From contig NZ_QORW01000004.1 of NCBI RefSeq assembly GCF_003574735.1, positions 186,001 to 250,000 on the forward strand: a stretch of 64,000 nt of DNA. The letters are read 5' to 3'. The position numbers and the translations under genes were made by a program. Shown piece after piece: positions 45,251 through 54,190 of the stretch. The DNA is from Dongia deserti (lineage in GTDB: Bacteria; Pseudomonadota; Alphaproteobacteria; Dongiales; Dongiaceae). The notes below the pieces were generated by a model. It was given only the letters and a program-made list of their open reading frames with translations, was not told the origin of the DNA and ran no database searches. Position 1 is the first letter of the stretch, and every line of letters starts with the position of its first letter.

Positions 45251-46396
45251 ATGTTGCCGGAACCGCTGCCGCCACCACTTGAGCGTGCACCAACGACGGC
45301 CCCCAAGGAGGGCCTGGCGGGCCACCGCGCGTTGGCCGTGACTCAGGCGATCGGGCTCGCGGCGGCAGGCGTCCTGGGAACAGTGCTGGTGATCGGCATC
45401 CCGCTCCTGCTGCGCCAGCAGAACAAGGTCGCGGCCGCCCTGTCGGATCCGGCCACGGGCGCGGTCGCGCAGGACATCGCCAGGCTCAACATGCTGCACT
45501 GGATCGTGCTGGCGCTGGCCGCCGCCACCTCGATCTGCCTGGTCGTGACGGTGCTGCGTCTGCTGCGCCATGCACAGTCGCAGGATGCCGTGCGCAAGGA
45601 AGCGCAGGCCCTGTTGGTGCGGGCGGAGCGCGCGCGCATGGATGCCGACCAGGCGAACGCCGACAAGTCGCGCTTCCTGGCCGAGGCGGGCCATGATCTG
45701 CGTACGCCGCTCACCACCATTCTGGGTTATGGCGAGATGATCGAGCGGGAGATGTTCGGCGCCGTCGGCCGTCCCGCCTATCGCGAAGCGGCGCAGCAGA
45801 TCATCGGCGCCGGCCGACAATTGCTGGCGCGCATCACCGACATCATCGAGCTGTCGCGGGTAGAGGGCTCGATCGCCAAGCCGGCGGAGCACGCGACCTC
45901 GATCGCCACCGTGCTGCGCGAGGCGCACACCTGGGCGGTCGCGACCTTTGCGCCGAAACGCCTGACCTTCGGCATCCGCATGCCGGAGCTCGATGTCGGG
46001 ATCCGAGTCCAGCCGCTGCTGATGCGCCAGATCGTCCGCGAGCTGATCAAGGACGCCGCCATGCGCACGCCCGATGGCGGTGCGATCATTCTGTCCGTCG
46101 GATTCGGCGGCGACGGCAGGCTCGATCTGTCGATCCGGGATACGGGTCCAAATCCGACGCTAGGTCTGGGCGGGCTGCCACGCCGCACCCACGGTCAGCG
46201 CACGCTCTTCATCTCGCGTGCCGACGAGGCCGCCGGCATGAGCCTGATGATCGTGCGCGCCTTGATGGATTCGATCAGCGGTCGCTTGGCCGTGGTCAAC
46301 ACCAGCGGCCGCGGCTCGGAGATTCACCTGCAGTTCCCGATGCATCTCGTCATGCGCGAAGAGCGCCGCTTGCGCCGCCGCGCGGTGGCGGCCTAA
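45251..46396 (+). CDS. Histidine-kinase-like membrane protein with a degraded ATP site
   Basis: This 381-residue protein has two membrane helices (about 30-54 and 82-104) around a short periplasmic loop, then a HisKA domain with the phospho-His (AEAGHDLRTPL, His148). The following ATPase-like domain lacks key residues: the N-box reads RELIKDAAMRTP, with Asp268 where Asn is needed, G1 reads DTGPN (297-301), and the later glycine box reads AAGMSLMIVR. It therefore probably cannot bind ATP normally. It may serve as a phosphoacceptor or phosphatase partner, perhaps for the full kinase upstream. The C-terminus overlaps the convergent deacetylase gene by four bases. Confidence 0.8.
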   Translation: MLPEPLPPPLERAPTTAPKEGLAGHRALAVTQAIGLAAAGVLGTVLVIGIPLLLRQQNKVAAALSDPATGAVAQDIARLNMLHWIVLALAAATSICLVVTVLRLLRHAQSQDAVRKEAQALLVRAERARMDADQANADKSRFLAEAGHDLRTPLTTILGYGEMIEREMFGAVGRPAYREAAQQIIGAGRQLLARITDIIELSRVEGSIAKPAEHATSIATVLREAHTWAVATFAPKRLTFGIRMPELDVGIRVQPLLMRQIVRELIKDAAMRTPDGGAIILSVGFGGDGRLDLSIRDTGPNPTLGLGGLPRRTHGQRTLFISRADEAAGMSLMIVRALMDSISGRLAVVNTSGRGSEIHLQFPMHLVMREERRLRRRAVAA

Positions 46397-47613
46397 CCCG
46401 ACGCACCCAGGCGCAGCTTCGCGACCGTGGAAAGGGGCACGAGGACGAAGCCTCGCGCCTCCGCCTGTGGCATCCAGGCGCGGATGGCGGCCAAGGTCGC
46501 CGGATGCGGATGGCCGATCGCGATCGCGTGGCCCTTGCTCGCCGCGACCCTCTCGGCATAGGCGAGTTGCTTCATGACCGCGGCCTGGTCCATCTCGTCA
46601 TCCAGGAACACATCGCGCACGACGTGCGCAACGCCCATGCTGGCGGCGAGGCGGTCGCCGATCGATGTGCCGATGGTGCGCGAGTCCAGGAACAGCAAGC
46701 CGCGATCCTTCAGCTCGGAAAGCACGATGCGCATGCCGCGCTCATCCTGGGTGAAGCGGCTGCCCATGTGGTTGTTGATTCCGATGTAACCGGGAAAGCG
46801 GCCGAGACCCCAGGCCAAGCGCTTCTTGAGTTCGCTCTCCGACAGATGCACCTTCAAGGCCTGCGGGCCCGCATCAACGTCGCTATCCAGCGGCTCCATC
46901 GGCACATGCAGCATCAGCTCATGCCCCTTGGCGCGGGCACGCGCCGCCATATTGGCGACACCATCCGCGTAGGTCATGAAGGAGAGCGTGATGACGGCGG
47001 GCATATCGATCGCCATCTCCGCGTGGCTGCGCGCAACGCCGACATCATCCAGCACCACGGCGATCATCGGCCGTCCTCGTGGAACGGCGAAGGCGACCGC
47101 GTTCTTGACCCAAGTCGCATCGTTGCCGGTATAGATCGGCGCCACTGGAGCAATGGTGGCGACTTGCGGTTCGGGCGTTGGCGTCAGCGCGGTCCTGGCG
47201 GCTGCAGCAGGTTTGGCAGATGTGACGAGCGCGGCAGGCGCGACAGCCGGCGTGGCCTTCGCCTCTTCGCCCAAGGTGCTCGCGCGCGACGCCACCGGTG
47301 CCGGCTCTATGACCTGCGGCGCCGGCTTCGGTGCCGCAGGTGTCGCCGCCGCCTGCTGCTGCGCTGGCTTCTCGACCGGCGAGGCATTGAGCGTCGTGAC
47401 CTTGGCGGCGCTCTTCTCGAATAGCGGCAGACCGAAATCGCCGAGATAGAACGCGGCGCCTACTCCCAACGCGAGGCCGATCAGGATGCCGGCAGCGAAT
47501 CGCCCCAAGCCGCTAGGCGTCAACCAGCCAAGTGCGACGAGGCCGGCTGCAACATGCGTGCGGCTTGTCCTGCGCGTGCGGCGGCGGGATCGCGACCTGA
47601 TCTTGCGTGTCAT
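46393..47613 (-). CDS. Divergent polysaccharide deacetylase family protein
   Basis: The 406-residue protein has a basic N-terminus (TRKIRSRSRRRTRRTSR), one membrane helix (about 36-58), a long Ala/Pro-rich linker (70-150) and a C-terminal divergent polysaccharide deacetylase domain (160-400). Domain marks are IAVVLDDVGVARSHAEMAI, LHVPMEPLDSD, NHMGSRFTQDERGM, FLDSRTI and AIGHPHPAT. Relatives of this YibQ-like group sit in the periplasm and are linked to envelope work; a true substrate is not known. It starts eight bases after the stop of the P-type-ATPase-like gene, so the two form an operon. The ATG at 47613 was chosen; the frame is open to 47712. Confidence 0.82.
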   Translation of the reverse strand: MTRKIRSRSRRRTRRTSRTHVAAGLVALGWLTPSGLGRFAAGILIGLALGVGAAFYLGDFGLPLFEKSAAKVTTLNASPVEKPAQQQAAATPAAPKPAPQVIEPAPVASRASTLGEEAKATPAVAPAALVTSAKPAAAARTALTPTPEPQVATIAPVAPIYTGNDATWVKNAVAFAVPRGRPMIAVVLDDVGVARSHAEMAIDMPAVITLSFMTYADGVANMAARARAKGHELMLHVPMEPLDSDVDAGPQALKVHLSESELKKRLAWGLGRFPGYIGINNHMGSRFTQDERGMRIVLSELKDRGLLFLDSRTIGTSIGDRLAASMGVAHVVRDVFLDDEMDQAAVMKQLAYAERVAASKGHAIAIGHPHPATLAAIRAWMPQAEARGFVLVPLSTVAKLRLGASG

Positions 47614-47620
47614 GGGTCCC

Positions 47621-49198
47621 CTATTCCTCGTCGACCTCATTAGCCATGGTCGGGGACAGGCGCAAGGCTTGTGGCAGGGCGACCGCCAGCGCGATGCCGG
47701 CCAAAGCGGCAATCGTGACGATCAGCGGCGAAGCGGGTACATAGCCGAGCCCGGCCGCCAGCAAGGCGACGCCCGGCAGGTTCGCCGCAACGATGGCCAT
47801 CCGTGCGCGGATCCGGAAATCGCGTGCGAACTGCAGCAGATCGACCAGGGTGCGCGGGTCATCCCGCGCTATCACGACCCCGCTGCCCTGCTCGGTATCA
47901 GTCCGCGCACGGCCGCCAAAGTGAACGGTGGCTGCGCACGATTCGAGCGGCGGCTGGCCCGGTCGCGCGAGTCCGATGGCCGATGAAGGCCAATCGGCCG
48001 CGCGCTCCACCGCAAGACCGGTCAATGCCTCCTGGTCTTTCGGGTCGATCTCGACGTTGGCCAGAACGATTGTGAAGTCCGCCTTTCTCAACGTCCGCAC
48101 GGCTTCCGTCGCGCCGGGGCGCGCGGCCCTCGCCAGCACGATGAGTCCCAAGAGGCGCGGCGACGGCGCGGTTTCGCGCAGCGCCAGAACGGCGCGGTGC
48201 AGCTCCGCCGCACGCCCGAGCTGATCCGCAAACGGCGCACGCTCCTCCTCGGCGATCGCACTGGCCGCGATGGTGCCGATTTCGACAATGCGCTGGTCCG
48301 GCAGCTGGCCGCGATGGAGCGCGGGCGTTCCCGCGTCGAGCAACTTGATGTTCGGCACGCGCAGACGGTGCGACACGCCGAAATCCTGCAATCCTCGCGC
48401 CATGTCGCTGTCATCGTCCGCCAGCAGTGCGGCCGCGGTCCCGACGATCTCCCCCGGCTTGGCCTCGCCGACGGGCATGATGCTGATCACTTTCGGTCGG
48501 CTTGCGACCAGCATGCCGGGATCGCTCAGGACGATGTCCCTTCTACCGACGATCGTCGGCAGCGCGGAAAAATCGGCGACGTAGACGCGCCGACGCGCGA
48601 GCACCGCGCGCGCCGTGTCGCACAACCCACCCCAGACCAGCACCGCGCCCGGCGATACTGCTGCCAGCGCAGCGAGCAGAAATCCCTGCGGCGTCTCCTG
48701 AATGGTCGCGATCGCCAGCGCGATGCCGAGCAGCCAATAGCCGATCCGTTCATGCGCGGGCAGCAGCATGCTGACCTGCGGAACGGCACCACCCTGCATC
48801 GTGGCAAAGGCGCGCTGCCCGTCGAGCAGAACGGCCCCTGCAAACAGGAATACCGCCGCAACCCAGCAGATCGCGAGCGCGCTGAGATCCGCCGTGGGCG
48901 CATCGTTGTTCATGCTGGCCATGATCAGCACGATGGTTGCAAACCCGATGGCGAACAGCGGTAGATTGAAACCGGTGACGCGTCCCCGGTAGCGCGCCAC
49001 CCAGCCGCCGATCAGGATCAATTCCCCCACCGCCGCCGCGACCTGTCCGCGCAGCGGCGCGGCACCGACATCCGGTACCTCGGCGAAGAACGACCGCCAG
49101 ACTGGCCAGGCTGCCAGCAGGGCCCCCACAACCGGCCAGAGCCAGACCGAGCGGCCAAACCGCAGCGCAGCGCGAGTCTGGTCCACCGCTTCCGTCAT
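47621..49198 (-). CDS. Catalytically degenerate P-type-ATPase-like membrane protein
   Basis: The 525-residue protein has paired helices at the N-terminus, middle and C-terminus, laid out like a heavy-metal P-type ATPase. The region [15 protein letters not shown] (about 179-193) aligns with the metal-site CPC helix, and [18 protein letters not shown] then [10 protein letters not shown] (204-230) with the segment that normally ends in the phosphorylated DKTGTL. A later [20 protein letters not shown] matches the actuator-hinge region, and the last part ends in two helices and ALPQALRL. The DKTG Asp, CPC cysteines, TGD and GDGxND motifs are all gone. A pump function is therefore unlikely. It leads an operon with the deacetylase family gene. 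Confidence 0.65.
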   Translation of the reverse strand: MTEAVDQTRAALRFGRSVWLWPVVGALLAAWPVWRSFFAEVPDVGAAPLRGQVAAAVGELILIGGWVARYRGRVTGFNLPLFAIGFATIVLIMASMNNDAPTADLSALAICWVAAVFLFAGAVLLDGQRAFATMQGGAVPQVSMLLPAHERIGYWLLGIALAIATIQETPQGFLLAALAAVSPGAVLVWGGLCDTARAVLARRRVYVADFSALPTIVGRRDIVLSDPGMLVASRPKVISIMPVGEAKPGEIVGTAAALLADDDSDMARGLQDFGVSHRLRVPNIKLLDAGTPALHRGQLPDQRIVEIGTIAASAIAEEERAPFADQLGRAAELHRAVLALRETAPSPRLLGLIVLARAARPGATEAVRTLRKADFTIVLANVEIDPKDQEALTGLAVERAADWPSSAIGLARPGQPPLESCAATVHFGGRARTDTEQGSGVVIARDDPRTLVDLLQFARDFRIRARMAIVAANLPGVALLAAGLGYVPASPLIVTIAALAGIALAVALPQALRLSPTMANEVDEE

Positions 49199-49207
49199 TC
49201 GCACAAT

Positions 49208-49319
49208 TCCCCTCCCCCGATACGGGGGAGGGTTAGGGAGGGGAAAGTCGTGTCTCGTTGGGAGAAAGTCCTCGCTCGCTTCCCCCTCCCCAGCCCTCCC
49301 CCAGTTTGGAGGAGGGGGT
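49208..49319. repeat. G/C-rich inverted repeat pair upstream of trpG
   Basis: Two arms, CCCCTCCCCCGATACGGGGG through 49242 and CCCCCTCCCCAGCCCTCCCC through 49319, are each palindromic and roughly inverse to each other. They fill the gap between the divergent P-type-ATPase-like gene and trpG. Similar C-rich repeats are common between genes in high-GC proteobacteria. Confidence 0.55.
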
Positions 49320-49420
49320 CCCGTTGCGCGCTGTTGGCTATCCTTGCTCCCCCCGTCCCGGGGCGGCTACACTCGGTGCTGAGCTTGGATTGGCCTTCTG
49401 GGGACCGGTGTTGCGCGACC

Positions 49421-50023
49421 ATGTTCATCCTGATCGATAACTACGACTCCTTCACGTACAATCTTTACCATTATTTGGGGGAGTTGGGGGCTGAGATCGA
49501 AGTCCACCGCAACGACAAGATCACGGTGGATGAGGTGCTGGCCAAGCATCCGCAGGGCATCATCCTGTCGCCCGGCCCGTGCGATCCGGACAAGGCCGGC
49601 ATCTGCCTCGACCTCGTCAAAGCCGCCGCCAGGCACAAGATCCCCCTGCTCGGTGTCTGCCTCGGCCATCAGGCAATCGGCCAGGCGTTCGGCGGCGAGG
49701 TGGTGCGCGCGCCGAAGCCGATGCACGGCAAGATCAGCCACATCAAGCACGCCAACAAGAGCGTGTTCCACGGCCTGCCGAATGAGTTCCAGGCGACGCG
49801 CTATCACTCGCTGACGGTGGCGCGCGACACCTTCCCCGCAGATCTCGACATCACCGCCGAGACCGAGGACGGCATCGTCATGGGCCTGCAGCACAAGTCG
49901 CTGCCGCTCGCCGGCGTGCAGTTCCATCCGGAAAGCATCGCGACCGAGCACGGCCACAAGCTGCTTGCAAATTTCCTGCGTGGGGCTGGCTGCAATCTCT
50001 CCGGCTCGCACGTGCTGCAATGA
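49421..50023 (+). CDS. trpG: Anthranilate synthase component II (glutamine amidotransferase)
   Basis: This 200-residue class I glutamine amidotransferase supplies ammonia to TrpE for anthranilate. The catalytic triad is seen as [11 protein letters not shown] (Cys about 79) and FHPESI (His, Glu about 170). It begins [20 protein letters not shown], the standard start; the frame upstream to 49250 is not coding. The stop overlaps trpD as ATGA. trpE is not in the window, and this protein can also serve 4-amino-4-deoxychorismate synthase in some species. Confidence 0.95.
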   Translation: MFILIDNYDSFTYNLYHYLGELGAEIEVHRNDKITVDEVLAKHPQGIILSPGPCDPDKAGICLDLVKAAARHKIPLLGVCLGHQAIGQAFGGEVVRAPKPMHGKISHIKHANKSVFHGLPNEFQATRYHSLTVARDTFPADLDITAETEDGIVMGLQHKSLPLAGVQFHPESIATEHGHKLLANFLRGAGCNLSGSHVLQ

Positions 50024-51075
50024 GTGCACCGTTGGCAGCGCCCGTCACCGACCTGAAAGGCTTCATCGGCATCGTCGCGCAAGGCCGGCCGTTGACCCGC
50101 GCCCAGGCCGAGATGGCGTTCAACACCATGATGTCCGGCGAAGCGACGCCAGCGCAGATGGGCGCTCTCTTGATGGCGATGCGCGTGCGCGGGGAGACGA
50201 TCGATGAGATCACCGGCGCCGTCACCGCCATGCGCGAGAAGATGCTGCGCATCCCCGCCTTGCCCGACGCGATCGACGTTTGCGGCACCGGCGGCGATCA
50301 GGCAGGCACGCTCAATATCTCCACCGCGGTCGCGTTCGTGTGCGCCGCCTGCAACGTGCCGGTCGCCAAGCACGGCAATCGCGCCGCCTCGTCCAAGAGC
50401 GGTGCGGCCGACGTACTGACCGCCCTCGGCGTCAATATCGATGCCGATCTCGAAACGGTGCAGCGCGCCCTGATCGAGGTCGGGACCACCTTCATGTGGG
50501 CGCAGAAGCATCACAGCGCGATGCGCCATGTCGCGCCGACCCGGGTGGAGCTTGGCACGCGCACCATCTTCAATATCATGGGGCCGCTCTCCAACCCTGC
50601 CGGCGTGAAACGCCAGCTCTTGGGCGTCTTCGCCGAGCAATGGATGGAGCCGGTCGCGCATGTCCTTAGGAACCTCGGCACCGAGCATGCCTGGGTGGTC
50701 CATGGCGGCGACGGGCTGGATGAGATCACCACCACGACCGTCACCCATGTCTGCGAGCTGAAGAACGGCAACATCCGGCGCTTCGAGATTTCGCCCAGCG
50801 ACTACGGTATCCGAACCGCGACCGCGGCCGAGTTGCAGGGCGGCGATCCCGCGGATAATGCGCAGGCGATCCGCGAATTGCTGGATGGCAAGACTGGCCC
50901 CTATCGCGACATCGTCCTCCTGAATTCCGCCGCTGCCCTCGTCGTGGCGGACGCCGCGAAGGATCTGCGCCAGAGCATCGCCATGGCGGCGGAGGCGATC
51001 GACTTCGCCAAGGCGCGCAAGGTGCTCGAGGATCTGATCCGCGTGACCAATGAAGTGAAGACGCCGGAGAACTGA
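50020..51075 (+). CDS. trpD: Anthranilate phosphoribosyltransferase
   Basis: The 351-residue enzyme joins anthranilate to phosphoribosyl diphosphate. Motifs are [15 protein letters not shown] (about 88-102), [35 protein letters not shown] and GPLSNPAG. It overlaps trpG by four bases and is followed by trpC after one base, so translation is coupled along the operon. Normal length and a full set of motifs. Confidence 0.96.
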   Translation: MSAPLAAPVTDLKGFIGIVAQGRPLTRAQAEMAFNTMMSGEATPAQMGALLMAMRVRGETIDEITGAVTAMREKMLRIPALPDAIDVCGTGGDQAGTLNISTAVAFVCAACNVPVAKHGNRAASSKSGAADVLTALGVNIDADLETVQRALIEVGTTFMWAQKHHSAMRHVAPTRVELGTRTIFNIMGPLSNPAGVKRQLLGVFAEQWMEPVAHVLRNLGTEHAWVVHGGDGLDEITTTTVTHVCELKNGNIRRFEISPSDYGIRTATAAELQGGDPADNAQAIRELLDGKTGPYRDIVLLNSAAALVVADAAKDLRQSIAMAAEAIDFAKARKVLEDLIRVTNEVKTPEN

Positions 51076-51076
51076 C

Positions 51077-51901
51077 ATGACCGACGTCCTCGCCAAGATC
51101 TGCGCCGACAAGCGCCAGCATATCGCCGACCGCAAATCAGCACGCCCATTGTCGGAAATCCGCGCCGCCGCCGAAGCGCGCAATCGCAGCGATCCGCCGC
51201 GCGGCTTCCGCAACCGGCTGGAGCGCGTCATCCGCTCTGGCCGCTTCGGCCTCATCGCGGAGATCAAGCGCGCCTCGCCTTCCAAAGGGCTGATCCGCGG
51301 CGACTTCGATCCGCCTTCTCTCGCCCGCGCCTATGAGGCCGGTGGCGCGACCTGCCTCTCGGTCTTGACGGACGTACCCTATTTTCAGGGGGAGGATGCG
51401 TTCCTGGACCAGGCGCGCAATGCGGTGAACCTGCCGGCCTTGCGCAAGGAATTCATGCTCGATCCCTATCAGGTGTTCGAGGCGCGGGCGATCGGCGCCG
51501 ATTGCATCCTGCTCATCATGGCGGCGCTCGAAGATGCGGAAGCGGCGGAACTGGAATCCCTCGCCTTCGACCTCGGGATGGATGTGCTGGTGGAAGTGCA
51601 TGACGCGGCGGAGATGGAGCGGGCACTGCGCCTCGGCTCCAAGCTCGTCGGCGTGAATAACCGCAATCTCAAGACCTTGCAGATCGATCTTGCGGTGACG
51701 GAAGCGCTCGCGCCCATGGTGCCCAAGGACCGCTTGCTGGTGGCCGAGAGCGGCCTTTATGCGACCGCCGACCTCGAGCGCATGCACCGGGTCGGCGCCT
51801 CGATCTTTCTGGTCGGCGAATCCCTGATGCGCCAGGCCGACGTGACGGAAGCGACCCGCGCCTTGCTGGGCCCGCACGCGCCGGCGGTGGCAGCCGAGTA
51901 A
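51077..51901 (+). CDS. trpC: Indole-3-glycerol phosphate synthase
   Basis: The 274-residue TIM-barrel protein closes the indole ring. The start of the barrel reads [20 protein letters not shown], with the catalytic Lys residues in [10 protein letters not shown] and [11 protein letters not shown], and [14 protein letters not shown] and VAESGL near the phosphate site. It is not fused to TrpF, which is absent here. It continues the trp operon with a single base after trpD and is followed by moaC. Confidence 0.95.
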   Translation: MTDVLAKICADKRQHIADRKSARPLSEIRAAAEARNRSDPPRGFRNRLERVIRSGRFGLIAEIKRASPSKGLIRGDFDPPSLARAYEAGGATCLSVLTDVPYFQGEDAFLDQARNAVNLPALRKEFMLDPYQVFEARAIGADCILLIMAALEDAEAAELESLAFDLGMDVLVEVHDAAEMERALRLGSKLVGVNNRNLKTLQIDLAVTEALAPMVPKDRLLVAESGLYATADLERMHRVGASIFLVGESLMRQADVTEATRALLGPHAPAVAAE

Positions 51902-51907
51902 CGAACA

Positions 51908-52384
51908 ATGCCCGAGTTCACACACTTCGACAAAGAGGGCAAGGCCCGCATGGTGGACGTCTCCGACAAGGCGGAGACGGAACGCATCGCGACCGCCAAG
52001 GGTTCGGTTATCATGCAACCCGCGACCCTCGCCCTCATCAAGGAAGGCTGTGTCAAGAAGGGCGACGTGCTCTCGATCGCGCGCCTCGCCGGCATCATGG
52101 GCGCCAAGCGCACGCCGGATCTGATTCCGCTCTGCCACCCGCTTGCCCTCACCTCGGTGCAGGTCGATCTGACGCTAGACGAAGCGCGCAACGCCGTCGA
52201 CATCACCGCGACCTGCAAGCTGACCGGCAAGACCGGCGTTGAGATGGAAGCGCTGACGGCGGTGTCGGTCGCCGCCCTCACCGTCTATGACATGTGCAAG
52301 GCAGTGGACAAAGGCATGCAGATCACCGACATCCGCCTGACCCACAAGAGCGGCGGCAAGTCCGACACTTTCGAGCGTCCCTGA
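51908..52384 (+). CDS. moaC: Cyclic pyranopterin monophosphate synthase
   Basis: MoaC works after MoaA in the first stage of molybdenum cofactor synthesis. The 158-residue protein has [26 protein letters not shown] and the strongly conserved [20 protein letters not shown] segment followed by [10 protein letters not shown]. The stop and the moeA start share one base (TGATG). The trpC-moaC-moeA linkage is common in alphaproteobacteria. Confidence 0.96.
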   Translation: MPEFTHFDKEGKARMVDVSDKAETERIATAKGSVIMQPATLALIKEGCVKKGDVLSIARLAGIMGAKRTPDLIPLCHPLALTSVQVDLTLDEARNAVDITATCKLTGKTGVEMEALTAVSVAALTVYDMCKAVDKGMQITDIRLTHKSGGKSDTFERP

Positions 52385-53601
52385 TGATTTCCGTTGAAGA
52401 AGCCATCGAGCGCATCGAGCGCGCTTTCGCTCCATTGGGTGCGGAACTGGTTTCGCTCGACCGGGCGCTCGGCCGCGTTCTGGCTGAACCGCTCGAAGCG
52501 CGCCTCACGCAACCGCCCGCCGACGTCTCCGCGATGGATGGCTATGCCGTGCGCGCCGCCGACGTGAAAACGCTGCCCGTGCGCCTCAAGATCACACAGC
52601 GTATCGCCGCCGGCCAGCCGCCTTCGGGCGCGATTGGTGACGGCGAAGCGGCTCGCATCTTTACCGGCGCGCAGGTGCCGCCCGGCGCCGACACGATTGT
52701 GATCCAGGAGAACTGCGACGAAGCTGACGATCATTTGACGGTGCGCGAAGGCAGACGCGCGCTCGGCCAGCACATCCGCAAAGCCGGCCTCGACTTCGCC
52801 ACCGGCGATATCGCCCTGCATTCGGGCCGTCGTCTCACCGCGCGCGACATCAGCCTTGCCGCCGCCATGAATCGGCCGTGGCTCACGGTCCGGCGCCGGC
52901 CGCGGATTGCCCTGCTCTCCACGGGTGATGAGTTGGTCAATCCCGGCGATCCAGTCGGGCCGGCGCAGATCATTGGTAGCAACGGCATCGGCTTGGCGGC
53001 CATGGTGCACGCCTTCGGCGGCGAGCCGGTCAACCTCGGTATCGCACGCGACAATCTCGAGGATCTCGACCGCGCGATCGAAACGGCCCTGGGGTTCGAT
53101 GCGCTGGTGACGTCCGGCGGCGCCTCGGTCGGTGAGCATGACCTGGTGCAGACGGCGCTTACCGAGCGCGGCATGCAGCTGGACTTCTGGAAGATCGCGA
53201 TGCGGCCGGGCAAGCCGCTGATGTTCGGGGCGCTCGGCGCGCTGAAGGTGCTCGGACTGCCCGGCAATCCGGTCTCCAGCATTGTGACCGCGCTGCTGTT
53301 CCTCAAGCCCGCGATCGAACGCATGCTCGGCCTTGCTGGTCTGGAGCCGGCGCGCGAGGTTGCGCTCTTGGGCAAGGACATGCCGGCCAACGACACACGC
53401 CAGGACTATGTGCGCGCGCGCCTTGTCACCAACGCCGAAGGCCAGAAGGTGGCGACTCCCTTCTCGCCGCAGGATAGCGCGATGCTCTCCTTGATCGCGC
53501 GCGCCGATTGCCTGATCGTCCGCAAACCCCACGCTCCGGCCGCCAAGGCCGGCGATACGATCGACATCATCCCGCTCAGCGGCGGCTGTCTGTCGATCTG
53601 A
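52384..53601 (+). CDS. moeA: Molybdopterin molybdenumtransferase
   Basis: The 405-residue protein inserts molybdate into adenylated molybdopterin. Domain marks are SAMDGYAVRAAD (about 50-61), RIFTGAQVPPGADT, LLSTGDELVNPGD, TSGGASVGEHD and MRPGKPLMFG. The start at 52384 overlaps the moaC stop; the frame open from 52294 is a moaC shadow. It provides a cofactor for the oxidoreductase at 16039. In related genomes lexA often follows; here it does not. Confidence 0.95.
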   Translation: MISVEEAIERIERAFAPLGAELVSLDRALGRVLAEPLEARLTQPPADVSAMDGYAVRAADVKTLPVRLKITQRIAAGQPPSGAIGDGEAARIFTGAQVPPGADTIVIQENCDEADDHLTVREGRRALGQHIRKAGLDFATGDIALHSGRRLTARDISLAAAMNRPWLTVRRRPRIALLSTGDELVNPGDPVGPAQIIGSNGIGLAAMVHAFGGEPVNLGIARDNLEDLDRAIETALGFDALVTSGGASVGEHDLVQTALTERGMQLDFWKIAMRPGKPLMFGALGALKVLGLPGNPVSSIVTALLFLKPAIERMLGLAGLEPAREVALLGKDMPANDTRQDYVRARLVTNAEGQKVATPFSPQDSAMLSLIARADCLIVRKPHAPAAKAGDTIDIIPLSGGCLSI

Positions 53602-53610
53602 GCGGACCAT

Positions 53611-54090
53611 ATGCACCACACACCCCAACTCGCCCTTCTCGTGTGCATTGCCTGCCTCGCAGGAGCTGCTGATAGCACGGCTGCCGGAACTTGGACCCTG
53701 CGCAGCCAGGATGGACAGAACGGCAAGATTTGCTCCCTCTCGACCACCGATCAGGGCCGCCCGTTCTCCATCTCCGTGTCACGCATTTCTCGGTCGACGG
53801 ACCAGGGCGTGGTCGGGGTCTTGTTCGAAGATCCGAAGGTCGTCCAGGCCGGCACGAAGACTCTTGCCAGGCTCGAATTCGACAATGGCACGAGCGGGAG
53901 CCATCGACTTGAAGCGAAGCCGGGTGGCGCTTCGCTGGTCCCGATCGTCGCCTCGAGCGTACAAGACTCGCTCCGGGCCTTTTCAGAGTCGCGGCGATTG
54001 ACAATCGTGACCCGCATCGGATCGACATCATTCAGCCTCGATGGGATCGCCGATCACGTCCCCGAACTGTTCCAGTGCGCCAGTCGCTAA
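53611..54090 (+). CDS. Small secreted protein of unknown function
   Basis: The 159-residue product has a signal peptide (MHHTPQLALLVCIACLAGAA, cut near STAAG) and a mature part of mainly beta character with one Cys near residue 41 (GKICSLSTT) and one near the end (FQCASR), which may form a disulfide. The segment SLRAFSESRRLTIVTRIGST then FSLDGI is reminiscent of invasion-associated-locus-B-like secreted proteins, but I cannot assign it. It follows moeA after nine bases with no clear ribosome site. Confidence 0.6.
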   Translation: MHHTPQLALLVCIACLAGAADSTAAGTWTLRSQDGQNGKICSLSTTDQGRPFSISVSRISRSTDQGVVGVLFEDPKVVQAGTKTLARLEFDNGTSGSHRLEAKPGGASLVPIVASSVQDSLRAFSESRRLTIVTRIGSTSFSLDGIADHVPELFQCASR

Positions 54091-54190
54091 GGCGCTCCAG
54101 ACGACAATTTGGGAGAGCCATCCGCGCTGGCCGGCCATTGCAAAGAGTTAGCGGTGCAGGCACGCTTCGGCAGCGGATTGGAGGAGGCTT

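Noticed and set aside
49380-49420. Trp attenuator or leader peptide before trpG
   Set aside because: No run of Trp codons in a short started frame and no competing hairpins were seen.
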